Below the pieces are notes generated by a model that was not told the origin of the DNA, searched no databases, and worked only from the letters and a program-made list of their open reading frames with translations. A stretch of 64,000 bases of DNA from Ilex aquifolium (taxonomy: Eukaryota; Streptophyta; Magnoliopsida; Aquifoliales; Aquifoliaceae): positions 31,370,701 through 31,434,700 of the forward strand of contig OX637399.1 of assembly GCA_951799425.1 (NCBI GenBank), given 5' to 3'. Positions 52,624 through 62,290 of this stretch are shown one piece after another. Made by a program: the position numbers and the translations under genes. How positions within the stretch are numbered: position 1 is the first letter of the stretch; each line of letters starts with the position of its first letter.

Positions 52624-55418
52624 ATGTCTTGTTCAGTTACAAATTTGATTCCGATGTCGTCTGGACTATGCTCGTTTTCTTCCACTTCTAACAGTACCAC
52701 TACTTGGTTAGCTTCTGTGGCTATTTTCCCGGAAAATGGTCGGAAAATTTGCAATGGCAAGAAAATAAGACGGAAAGTGGAGATCCACAGAGTTTCCATC
52801 TGCAGAGCAATGGTTTCGAGGACCGTCCAAGGAGCGTCAGCTGCTTATGCTAAAGAAATGGAGAGACTTTCAGCCAAGGAATCTCTACTACTCGCTGTGA
52901 GTTTCTTATTTCTCTAACATTTTTATAATATTTGATTTAGTAGAGCAAGAATAATCTCTTTATTGCTTTTATTGTCAATCCTGGTTCATTGGTCAATATA
53001 ATTTTTGAAAAATTTTCAGTTTTGAGTGTTGTAGAATGTAGAGTGTAGCCTGTATGTTGTCATCATGGTTCGTTGGTCGCTTTGATTTGCAATGTATTTG
53101 CTTGAATAGAAAATTTATTGCCTCTGTTAACATTTGTTTGTCTTTGATTTCTTCATCAATCCTCGGTCATTGATAGAGGGGAGCAATTTTTCGAGTTTCT
53201 GTTAACATATATTTATGTATCTACACAACGTACACACACATACATATACAAAGATGATGTAATATGTGTATATATATAATATAAATTGATTCATCTCGCA
53301 AAATCATTTATAGGCTACATTCCTTCTGCTTTTTTCTTTTTATTTTTTCGAGCATTAATGTATCATGTTGGCTGCTTCCACTTCTTGCCGAAAATAAGAT
53401 TTTCAGTCAATCATGGATAGGATTTACAATTACAGGAGTATAAGTTCCTGGATTTAAGTTTGAATCCTGTATGATGTGAGTGTGCGTGTGCATGTGCAGC
53501 TTATCATTTTTCTTTGTGGGGTAATTTTTATAAGAATTTTTGGTTTATGTATCTGCTGGCACTTCCAGATTTTGATTTGAAAAACTGTTGAATTTGATTT
53601 TTAAGTGCAGGTGCAGGGATACTTTCGTTAAAGTAGCTAGTTTTTTTTTTAGTTATTATGATATATATATATTTTTTTTATGAGCTGATTTAAGTTCTCT
53701 GATTTGGTATGTTTTGAGAATTTAATAGTTGACTTTGATATCTTTATTTTTTGTTGGCAGGGAGAATGTCTCTTTTGATTTTTTTTTTTCACTTGATTCA
53801 AAAACCATAGGTTTTGAATTATAAACTGGAAGACAAAAGAGTTTTATCTTTAAGTTTGTATCTATTGTATTTGTATAAATATTGGCTCAATTCTTTGGTT
53901 AAATTTGGTAGTTTGTTATTTGATTGAGTAAATTTGTCACTTTGGAGGTAATTTTCTTGGTTTGAGCAAATGCAGGGCGATGGGTCCTTCTTGTCTTGAG
54001 TCAAAATTATTTTATAACTTTTTATGGGCTTTCAAAATGCTTGCAGCAAATGAGGTCTCTCAGAATTCTATTCTGTGGATTGATGTACTCTTTGTTAATA
54101 TGAAAGATTGTTTAATCGTTTTTTGAGGTGCACTTCTGTCCTTTTAAGTACTATCCATTTGGCAATATTGATCATCACGAGTCCTGATTTTATTGTCAAG
54201 TTTGTTGTATAAGAGCATGCTTGTATTTTGAATGATTTTTACATTCATCGGGTTAATTGATATGGCAATTTGTAATATTCACGAATGGATTTTGTGGATG
54301 TTTATTTCAGTTCAGAGATGCGGGGGGCTTTGAGGCATTAGTCACTGGAAAGACGACAGATATGCAGCGAATTGATGTGAATGAGAGAATAATTGGCCTT
54401 GAGCGACTCAATCCAACACTTCGGCCAACGACGTAGGCGCTTAGTCTGCCAAAGCAATTTAATGTGTACAACTTATCCATAAGATGTTCATTTGTGCTTT
54501 CAGCTATTCAGGTCTCCCTTTTTGGAAGGTCGATGGAATTTCGAGTGGTTTGGATCTGGAAGCCCAGGACTATTCACTGCCAGAATCATATTTGAGTAAG
54601 TGCTCCCAGCTACTCCCACTCCCCCTTCTTTTTTCTTCCAAAAGGGAACATTAACTTTTTTTCCCTCTTATAAGAAACAGATTGTATTAGGGAGAGTAAG
54701 GCAAAACAAGGCTCAAAATGATGAGAGATTTCTCCTTAAAGAGAAACAACTAGCAAAAAGCAGAGATGAAGAAGAAAAAAAAACAAATGAATCCCTCCTA
54801 GCAAGTTAAAAAACACCATCTCTGCAACGAGGAAGAAATGGCCTCAAATGAATAAAAGAGAGGCTGTGCTTTCTTGGCATTAGTGTTGGCTTCCACATTG
54901 ACTGAAGTTGGGATCCATTTATTGATTACTTGAATGTGAGAGAGTGACTCCAGTATCCCTCAAGAAATTGTCATGGAAGCAAGGAGTAAGTGTTCTCCTT
55001 TTGCCCATCCAACAAAAGGATAAGAACCACTTTTGATCCGGGAATCATCAAATCCATAAAGAAATCGCCTCTTTAAGGCCTTCCAAGAGATCCAGATCTT
55101 TGTTGTACTAGTATAACCTGTTTCCGCAAGCTTGGAGAACACTGGCAAAAAAATAAATAAATCGTGTATTTACTTCAATGTTTCTAAATAATGCTTCAAA
55201 AGGTTTCTTGGTTGAGCTTTTAAATTTATTGACACTTGAAAGGCAACCAGGAGTTGAATCTAGCATATGGTTGAATTAAATGGCAGCTAACAATGTTATT
55301 GCAAACTTCATGTTGTTACAGGAGATTTCCTTCGAATTTGGCAAATCTATGGAAAATGGATGTGGTGATTAAGGATGGATATGCGAAGATCACAGCAATC
55401 ATGAGATTACTGAACTCG
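52624..55418 (+). CDS. Plastid fibrillin / plastid-lipid-associated protein, 5' part
   Basis: Four exons, 52624-52896, 54311-54432, 54512-54595 and 55322-55418, join in phase into about 192 residues. The N-terminus (MSCSVTNLIPMSSGLCSFSS, rich in Ser/Thr and basic residues) looks like a chloroplast transit peptide. The mature part has AKESLLLA, FRDAGGFEALVTGKTTDMQR, GLERLNPTLRPTTSPFLEGR, WNFEWFGSGSPGLF, FERFPSNLANL and MDVVIKDGYAKITA, characteristic of the PAP/fibrillin domain. Fibrillins associate with plastoglobules and thylakoids and bind lipids. Exon 4 ends with an intact donor TCG|GTAATA, but the remaining half of the domain is not found in the following 2.6 kb. A Copia element lies from 58071. 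Either the gene continues beyond the elements or it is truncated. Confidence 0.85.
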
Positions 55419-58070
55419 GTAATATCTTTTGGGGGACCTTCTTTCTGCTCAAATTATGTCTTCATGACATTTTTGAGCATTCAAAGCAGCATTCTACTTT
55501 CTTAAGTTGAACTGTTAGTACAAACATTGTCGCATCTCTACCTCATTTTGGGCACAACGTTTTGTTTGGAATCTGAGTTTAACACAGACCATTGATGTCC
55601 ACCCCAATCCGGTAGGTGTCATTTAAGAAAAAAGAAAACAAAATTACTGATGTGTAAATATATTAATAGTTAGAGTACTGTGCAAAGGATTGTGGGCATG
55701 AATTGTTGACTAAAATAGTTATGGGAAAGTGTGCATCAAAGTTGTATTCCCCAATAGTTTCACAGTACTCATCCCACAATAAGTGAGCAATTTTATTTAA
55801 AAGTTGTTCTAGACATTATGTGACCAAACTTAGCATCCGCCATCCATGTACTCATTCAGTTTCTATGAAATGAAAGTTTGTTTTCTTATCAACAAAAAAA
55901 AAAAAGAACTTTCTCTATTGTTTCAGCTTGTAGAAATCACCTCAATAGTGCTCAAGAATGTATTTGCTGTGGAAAGGTGGTTGAATGAGCCACTAAGGAT
56001 AGTCACATATTGCTGTACTAAACAGTATGAAGGTAATAATAATCTTTAATTGGGAGGACTTAGGAACTGCTGGTGCAAGCATTTGATTCTTCCAAACTAT
56101 GAGGTGTGCATGCTGCTTCTTTGGTCTGAAAAGAATTTTTCAGATTGTAGGGTCAATACCTCGTGGTTCCAAATGATTGAAATGCTTTCCCATTGTGTGG
56201 GTGTCTGCCAAAGGGCTGGTGCTGAACCCATTGCACCCTATCATTAAAAGGGCGACCTGGTTCAGTGTTAGTTTCAATCATCATGAACTTTGCAGCTTTA
56301 GGTACGGCAATGATTAAAGTCAGTTTGGTAGCATTGTTGACTTTTTCATGTTAATTGATTGTTTCGTTCAGTGGTTATGGTGGATGAAGGTGATGAAGTT
56401 GAAAGCATGGTGGTAGCTATGCGATGGTGGTGGCCATACATTGTGCGTGGAGGGTGATAATGATGGTGGATCTGACACATTTGTGGTTATAAATATGGAG
56501 GTGGTGGTTCTTTAATTCTAGAGGCAGTGGTTGTTGTCTTAGGTGACAGTTTTTTTTGGAGTAGATGCAGTGGTATTGATTCTAGGGGTTACTGGTTTTC
56601 TGGTTTTTACATGGTGGGGTATTGATCAGAGCATAATGGTTGTTGGTGGGTCTGCTTCACAACTACTCTCTCACATGGTAGACTATGTATAGCTTACCAT
56701 ATGGTGGAGCATTTTTGGCATTTGGCTTTGCCGATGATGAGGTGGGTTTGTAGATAGGATAACTATGTATTTTTATATGATTTTGAAGTTAAAATGTGGA
56801 TATGTTCAATTTGGAGGGAGGTGTGAATGGAAGAAAAAACATGTATCTGGCTTCCATAACAATTACTTAACTTCCGTTATGCTCTTCGTCCATTATGCCC
56901 CGTGCTACCATTACGGTGACTGTTACTATTACCATTATTTAAAACCATGATCTATCATCATGTTCGACCATAAGAACCTGAGGTTTTGAAAAATGAGGTG
57001 GTGTTCTCATTTAAAGGAGCTGCCCAAACTCCCAATGAATATGTGTGGAGCCTTATGATGCATGAACTTAGGTATGAGTGTCGGCCCCTGGTATGAGTCT
57101 AGGCCTCATATTCATTGAAATTTGATATCCAAGAACACGGTTGTATGGCGAAATATTCCTATGTGTTTCCTTCAGTTCAAATGATGATATGGTGTTTTCT
57201 GACATATGTTCACTAATTTAAAACAAGTATGCAACAAAATGAGCGTATCAAGAGAGTTTTATGTAGAAATACAGAGTACACATTATATTCTTGGTATGCT
57301 ACATTCGAGAAGATGTAGCAGATGTATCATAGGTGGAGCCAAATAGACGCCAGTTAGGATTTGAACTTCTGAGTGGAAAAATGTTTTGGCATTTCATTAG
57401 CATAGGTGGTTATCTGTGGAGAGTGAGACACTAAATGGTTGTTTCACACTGTTACTCACCACTCAGTGTATATTTATGAGATTGCTCCACTGAAACGTTA
57501 TTTTTTCTCACCACCCAAAACTCTAAATTAATCTGTTTTCACTACCCAAAAAAGTGCTTTATGTCAATCTTTAACAGGTGGGTAAGACTGCAAATATTTG
57601 GCCTTCCATGGACCCCGAAGTGGCGGGAGCCTCGTGAACTGTGTATCCCTTTTTTAGTCATAGTTGTTTTTGATGATGTTCCTGTTGCCATTTGAGGTTG
57701 GATATGTGTATGATTCACACTGTATTATGTATTGTTCCATATTTCTTAATTGCACAAAAAGGAAAAACTTTGCTAAACATATGTTTCTGAATAGATCTAA
57801 GGTAAGCAGCAGTACCTTGTAAGTTGCAGCAAATCCGTGAAAAAAAAATATTTTCACTATGTTGACATCTGTTACAGTAATGAACTGGAATCAGATAGAG
57901 AGTTAAACTGTACATTATAGGCTGATATGGTAGGAATTGTTAAAAGTTTCTTTTTCACATAACGTACATTGACCTGTGCCTGTCTGCATTGCTTACAATA
58001 CTCTTCTCCTTATTATTTATTGGATTTTTATGTTAGGTTTTGGATTTATTAAATTTTCTGTAGTTGTAAC
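55419..58070. other. Region after fibrillin exon 4, no exon identified
   Basis: This should be intron 4 or downstream flank. I looked for the conserved second half of the fibrillin domain and found no convincing match. 56360-56720 is rich in degenerate GTGG/GATGGTGG runs. A few short open frames appear random. Confidence 0.45.
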
Positions 58071-58239
58071 TGTTAAGTGTAGAAGATTAACATAATATTA
58101 GAGAGAAACAGAGAGAGGTTAAAACTTAACCTAGCTCTCATACATCACTAGTATTTATAGTTAACTCACAGTAATAATAATTACACATACACCCTCTTAC
58201 TATAGACAATCTACACATACTACCCTAATACTCTTAACA
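58071..58239 (-). repeat. Copia 3' LTR, 169 bp
   Basis: The element's LTR reads TGTTAAGAGTATTAGGG at its start (minus strand, 58239) and ends CTACACTTAACA (58071). The ends are inverted TGTTAAG/CTTAACA. TATAAATAC (minus, 58159-58151) is a likely TATA box. It directly follows the polypurine tract (TTGAGGGGGAG, minus) at about 58240-58250, just after the stop codon. The LTR is unusually short. The 5' flank of the insertion reads 'gtaac', a possible half of a 5 bp duplication whose partner is not in view. Confidence 0.75.
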
Positions 58240-58246
58240 CTCCCCC

Positions 58247-60271
58247 TCAAGCTGGACTATATATATCATATAATCCAAGCTTGGAACAAATTGCTGTAAG
58301 ACGTGTACGACTCAATGCTTTGGTAAACATATCTGCAAGCTGATCTTCAGATTTCACAAATGGAGTTGTAATCTCCCCAGCTACTATCTTGTCCCGAATA
58401 AAGTGACAATCAACCTCAATATGTTTAGTTCTCTCGTGAAACACAGGATTAGCAGCGATATGGATAGCTGCCTGGTTGTCACAAAATAACTGTAAAGGAT
58501 GCTGAACTGGAAGTCCAATTTCCTGGAGGAAGTGTAGTAACCAAGTCAACTCACTCGTCGTATGTGTCATTGCCCTATACTCAGCTTCAGCACTGGATCT
58601 CGCTACCACAGATTGTTTCTTACTTTTCCATGAGACAACGTTACCTCCTAAGAAAGTACAATAACCAGTGGTTGATCTCCGATCAGAAGGAGAGCCAGCC
58701 CAATCAGCATCTGAGAAACCTTCCACTCTAAGATGTCCATTAGCTCGATATAGCAATCCAAGTCCAGGAGCTCGTTTGAGATATCGCAGAATACGAGTAA
58801 CTGCCTCCCAATGTGGTACTCTAGGACACCCCATGAACTGACTTACTATACTGACTGCATAAGAAATATCCGGTCGAGTAATAGTGAGATAATTGAGCTT
58901 TCCAACCAATCTGCGATACCGACCCGGATTCTCAAACAATGCACCATCATCCATCAATAGTTTCTGATTCGGATCCATAGGAACATCAATAGGCCTGCCA
59001 CCTAGCAAACCTGCTTCCTCTAGCATGTCAAGCACATATTTCCTCTGGGATAAACAAATACCTTGTTTAGATCGAGCCACTTCAATACCCAAGAAATACC
59101 TGAGTTTTCCCAAATCCTTAGTGTGAAATCGATTCTGCAAGAATACTTTTAACTTGGCAATCCCCTCAGAATCATTCCCAGTAATCACAATATCATCTAC
59201 ATAGACTACCAATAGCACATATCCAGCATCTGTCTGTCTATGAAACACAGAATGATCTGTCTGACATCGAAGAAGACCAAACTCCAAAACTGCATCTGAA
59301 AACTTACCAAACCATGCCCTCGGTGACTGCTTCAAACCATACAAAGATTTCTTTAACCGACATACACTCTTACTATACTCCCCCTGAGCAGTAAACCCAG
59401 GTGGCTGCTCCATGTATACCTCTTCAACCAAGTCACCATGTAAGAAGGCATTCTTGACGTCTAACTGAAACAAGGGCCAATCAAGATTAGCAGCCAAAGA
59501 AATCAAGATACGAACCGAGGAAATTTTAGCAACAGGAGAGAAAGTCTCCTCATAATCAACACCATAAGTCTGAGTAAAGCCCTTTGCAACAAGCCGGGCT
59601 TTGAGACGCTCCACAGAACCATCCGGATGAAACTTAACAGTATACACCCAACGACAACCAACAGTTCGTTTACCATGAGGTAAAGGAACGAGATCCCAAG
59701 TCCCATTATGATGTAAGGCATCCATCTCATCCTCCATAGCTTTCCTCCAACCCGGATCAGATAATGCATCCTGTAGACGCTTAGGAATAGATATAGTAGA
59801 TAATTGAGAGGTAAAACAAGAGAAGACAGGAGATAAGGCATCATATGAAACAAAATGAGCAATGGGATGATTAGTAACACACGAACGAGTACCTTTTCGA
59901 AGAGCAATAGGTAGAGAGTCTAAATTACCTGATGGACCAGGATCAGCAGACGACAAGGAAGACGGGACGGGCACCTCAGTCGATGGGCGAGGACGGCGAG
60001 AGTAGACACGGAGAGGTAAAGTAGATGGCAACACAATGGGCAGCGGAATAGCTGAAGTACATGGTGGTACAGGAGATGACCCAAAGTCCAGATCCAAAGG
60101 CTGAGAAGGTGCTGAAAAATATGGAACAGATTCCTCAAACGTGACATCGGCACTAGTAAAGTATCGTCGCAGAGAAGGACTATAGCAACGATACCCCTTC
60201 TGTGTGCGGGAATAACCAAGAAATACACATTTAGTAGCTCGAGGGTCAAGTTTATCAAACCCAGGACCCAA
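58247..60271 (-). CDS. Copia polyprotein, reverse transcriptase-RNase H part
   Basis: A 674-codon frame. An integrase C-terminal segment (DPRATKCVFLGYS) leads into the RT domain (GCRWVYTVK, KARLVAKGF, QLDVKNAFLHGDL, and the catalytic YVDDIVITG). RNase H follows (FSDADWAGSPSDRRSTTGY, SSAEAEYRAM, FCDNQAAIHIA, HERTKHIEVDCHFIRD). The frame runs to LYDIYSPA and a stop overlapping the polypurine tract. It lies one frame off the integrase frame; see the frameshift noted for 60255-61508. Key residues are present, so decay is recent. Confidence 0.9.
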   Translation of the reverse strand: MGPGFDKLDPRATKCVFLGYSRTQKGYRCYSPSLRRYFTSADVTFEESVPYFSAPSQPLDLDFGSSPVPPCTSAIPLPIVLPSTLPLRVYSRRPRPSTEVPVPSSLSSADPGPSGNLDSLPIALRKGTRSCVTNHPIAHFVSYDALSPVFSCFTSQLSTISIPKRLQDALSDPGWRKAMEDEMDALHHNGTWDLVPLPHGKRTVGCRWVYTVKFHPDGSVERLKARLVAKGFTQTYGVDYEETFSPVAKISSVRILISLAANLDWPLFQLDVKNAFLHGDLVEEVYMEQPPGFTAQGEYSKSVCRLKKSLYGLKQSPRAWFGKFSDAVLEFGLLRCQTDHSVFHRQTDAGYVLLVVYVDDIVITGNDSEGIAKLKVFLQNRFHTKDLGKLRYFLGIEVARSKQGICLSQRKYVLDMLEEAGLLGGRPIDVPMDPNQKLLMDDGALFENPGRYRRLVGKLNYLTITRPDISYAVSIVSQFMGCPRVPHWEAVTRILRYLKRAPGLGLLYRANGHLRVEGFSDADWAGSPSDRRSTTGYCTFLGGNVVSWKSKKQSVVARSSAEAEYRAMTHTTSELTWLLHFLQEIGLPVQHPLQLFCDNQAAIHIAANPVFHERTKHIEVDCHFIRDKIVAGEITTPFVKSEDQLADMFTKALSRTRLTAICSKLGLYDIYSPA

Positions 60272-61508
60272 ATTGTGAACATAACAGACACAACCAAAAA
60301 ACCTTAGGTGGTAAGGAAAATAAGGGCTTACTGGGAAAAAGAACAGAATATGGACTTTGCCCCTTTAACACAGAGGATGGCATACGGTTAATAAGATGAC
60401 AAGCAGTAAGAACAACATCACTCCAAAAATACCGGGGAATATTCATCTGGAATAACAAGGCACGAGTGACTTCCAACAAATGACGGTTTTTGCGTTCAGC
60501 AACACCGTTCTGTGGAGATGTGTAAGCACAAGAAGTCTGATGAATAATGCCAGTTTTACTAAGATAAGCTGAAAAAGGATCAGATTCATATTCCCGAGCA
60601 TTATCAGAATGTAAAGTACGTATACGACAACCATACTGAGTTTTTATCTCCTTACGAAAGGTCTCAAATATAGAGAATAATTCAGACCGAGCTTTCATAA
60701 AAAACAACCAAGTCACACGAGAATAGTCATCTACAAATGTCACAAAATAAGGATATTTATTGGATGAAATATTCTTTCTTGGACCCCAGACATCAGAATG
60801 TACTAACTCAAATGGACTAGACACACGATTATTGACTCTAGACTGAAAGGACACACGGTGATGCTTACTGAGTTGACAAGCTTCACAAGGCAAAGACGAC
60901 ACAGAACTAAGACTGGGAACTTGGCGCTTCAGATTCTGGAGAGAGGGATGTCTAAGACGACAATGCCATTGAAAAGGAGACAACGAGGTCTGTAGAGCCC
61001 GGGTAGGTGAATCAAAGTCAAGGTAATATAGACCACCAGCTTCATGTCCCGTACCAATCTTCCTCTTTGTCTTGAGATCCTGAAAGACACAATAAGAGGG
61101 ATAAAATGTTACAGAACAATTGAGAGAACGGGTAATCTTGCTAATGAAAAGTAAACTAAACGGAAACTGAGGAACAAATAATACAGAAGATAGGGACATA
61201 TCAGGATTCAAGTGAGTAGTCCCCAGACCTGAAACTTTAGAACAAGTACCATTAGCAAGAGTAACACTACGTGTGGAAGTAGCAGACTGATAAGTAGAAA
61301 AAACTTCAGACGCACCAGTCATGTGGTCAGAAGCGCCAGAATCTATGATCCAGGGACTGCGAGTGGAGGACAATAAACAAGTGGAAGCAGTACCTGACTG
61401 GGCAAAAGTAGCAGTGGAGGGAGATGGAACAGCCTGTTGCTGGGACAGGAACTGAGCATACTCCTCTCGTGTAATAGTAACCAACCCAGTGTCTTGATTG
61501 AGTTCCAT
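60255..61508 (-). CDS. Copia polyprotein, protease-integrase part, frameshifted end
   Basis: A 417-codon frame. It starts near MELNQDTGLVTITREEYAQF, then has the protease DSGASDHMTG, the pre-integrase zinc motif (H..H..C..C near HCRLRHPSLQNLK and CEACQLSKHH), and integrase (HSDVWGP, FVDDYSRVTW, LHSDNAREYES, NGVAERKNRH). Near 60296-60301 a six-A run (plus strand) is one base longer than needed to keep the frame, so the last ~20 codons are out of frame and the RT frame begins separately. No capsid-type gag precedes it. Confidence 0.88.
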   Translation of the reverse strand: MELNQDTGLVTITREEYAQFLSQQQAVPSPSTATFAQSGTASTCLLSSTRSPWIIDSGASDHMTGASEVFSTYQSATSTRSVTLANGTCSKVSGLGTTHLNPDMSLSSVLFVPQFPFSLLFISKITRSLNCSVTFYPSYCVFQDLKTKRKIGTGHEAGGLYYLDFDSPTRALQTSLSPFQWHCRLRHPSLQNLKRQVPSLSSVSSLPCEACQLSKHHRVSFQSRVNNRVSSPFELVHSDVWGPRKNISSNKYPYFVTFVDDYSRVTWLFFMKARSELFSIFETFRKEIKTQYGCRIRTLHSDNAREYESDPFSAYLSKTGIIHQTSCAYTSPQNGVAERKNRHLLEVTRALLFQMNIPRYFWSDVVLTACHLINRMPSSVLKGQSPYSVLFPSKPLFSLPPKVFWLCLLCSQFGSWV

Positions 61509-61578
61509 AAGGACAGCAAATAAAAGAAGAAAATCACTAGATCACTGAACCGTACAAGAATCACCTCCTGTACTGCTG

Positions 61579-61920
61579 AACCGAAGAAGAGAAGATTGTT
61601 GAACCACTGAACCGGACCAAAGAGGTCCTGTTGGAACACTGAACCGGCCCACAAGGGGCTGCTGGAGCACTGAACCGGCCCACAAGGGCCTGCTGGAGCA
61701 CTGAACCGGCCCACAAGGGCCTGCTGGAGCACTGAACCGACTGTTGTAGGGCTGAACCGGACCAAAGGAGTCCACTGGAATGTTGAACCGGACCAGAGAA
61801 GTCCACTGGACCGCTGAACCGGAGACAAAACAGATGGAACCGGTCTGAACCGGTCTAAAATTGAATGAACCGGTCCTGAACCGGTCTAAAAACTGACTGA
61901 ACCGGGCCTGAACTGATCTG
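61579..61920. repeat. 31 bp tandem repeat, then GAACCGG arrays
   Basis: 'gaaccggcccacaagggcct' plus 'gctggagcact' starts at 61641, 61672 and 61703, with diverged units before and after (about 61579-61823, some eight units). 61820-61920 continues with 'gaaccggtctgaaccggtct'-type repeats. A period of 31 is not a multiple of three, so the array is not coding in one frame. It lies where the Copia leader or gag would be. Confidence 0.85.
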
Positions 61921-62029
61921 GTCTGAGGCTACTGGATCCGAGTCTGGATCCAGGTATGGAGTCTGGACTTCGTCTTCTTCACTGATTAGGGTTTCAATCA
62001 AACCCTAATCTCTGCACCCAAGGTCGATT

Positions 62030-62290
62030 ACACCACCACGAAGCAAGGCGCCACCAAGTCGACTGCCACCACCACGACAAGCAACAGACGACGGTGAACA
62101 AACGACGGCGAACCAAGCCCACCACAACACCACGCGACGACTACACCAACGTCGACTGACGACGGCACCACCAAGTCGACTGTACCAACGTCGACTGTCA
62201 CCACCAAGTCGACAATACCACCACCACCAACGTCGACTAACGACAGGCCACCAAGTCGACTGCACCAACGTCGACTGTCACAACCAACTG
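62030..62290. repeat. GTCGACT repeats with CCACCA tracts
   Basis: Alternating 'accaagtcgactg' and 'accaacgtcgactg' units, each containing a SalI-type GTCGAC palindrome, occur about eight times in 260 bp, mixed with CCACCA triplets. The block ends at the LTR start at 62291. Confidence 0.7.

Larger units (their letters stand above)
58071..62290 (-). mobile_element. Ty1/Copia retrotransposon, 5' end not in view
   Basis: Minus-strand order from 61508 down: protease-like region, GAG-pre-integrase and integrase, reverse transcriptase, RNase H, polypurine tract, 3' LTR. Protease, integrase, RT and RNase H in that order define Copia. No recognisable gag nucleocapsid (CCHC) region is seen above 61508; instead tandem repeats fill 61570-62290. 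The 5' LTR is not seen before the gypsy-type insertion at 62291, so it may lie beyond 64000. It is placed downstream of fibrillin exon 4, in the opposite orientation. Confidence 0.8.

Noticed and set aside
55901..56049. Candidate fibrillin exon 5
   Set aside because: There is a possible acceptor but the translation does not match the conserved second half of the fibrillin domain.
61343..61828. Repetitive minus-strand frames with GPVQCSS-type repeats
   Set aside because: They arise from a 31 bp tandem repeat whose period is not a multiple of three; no coding constraint expected.
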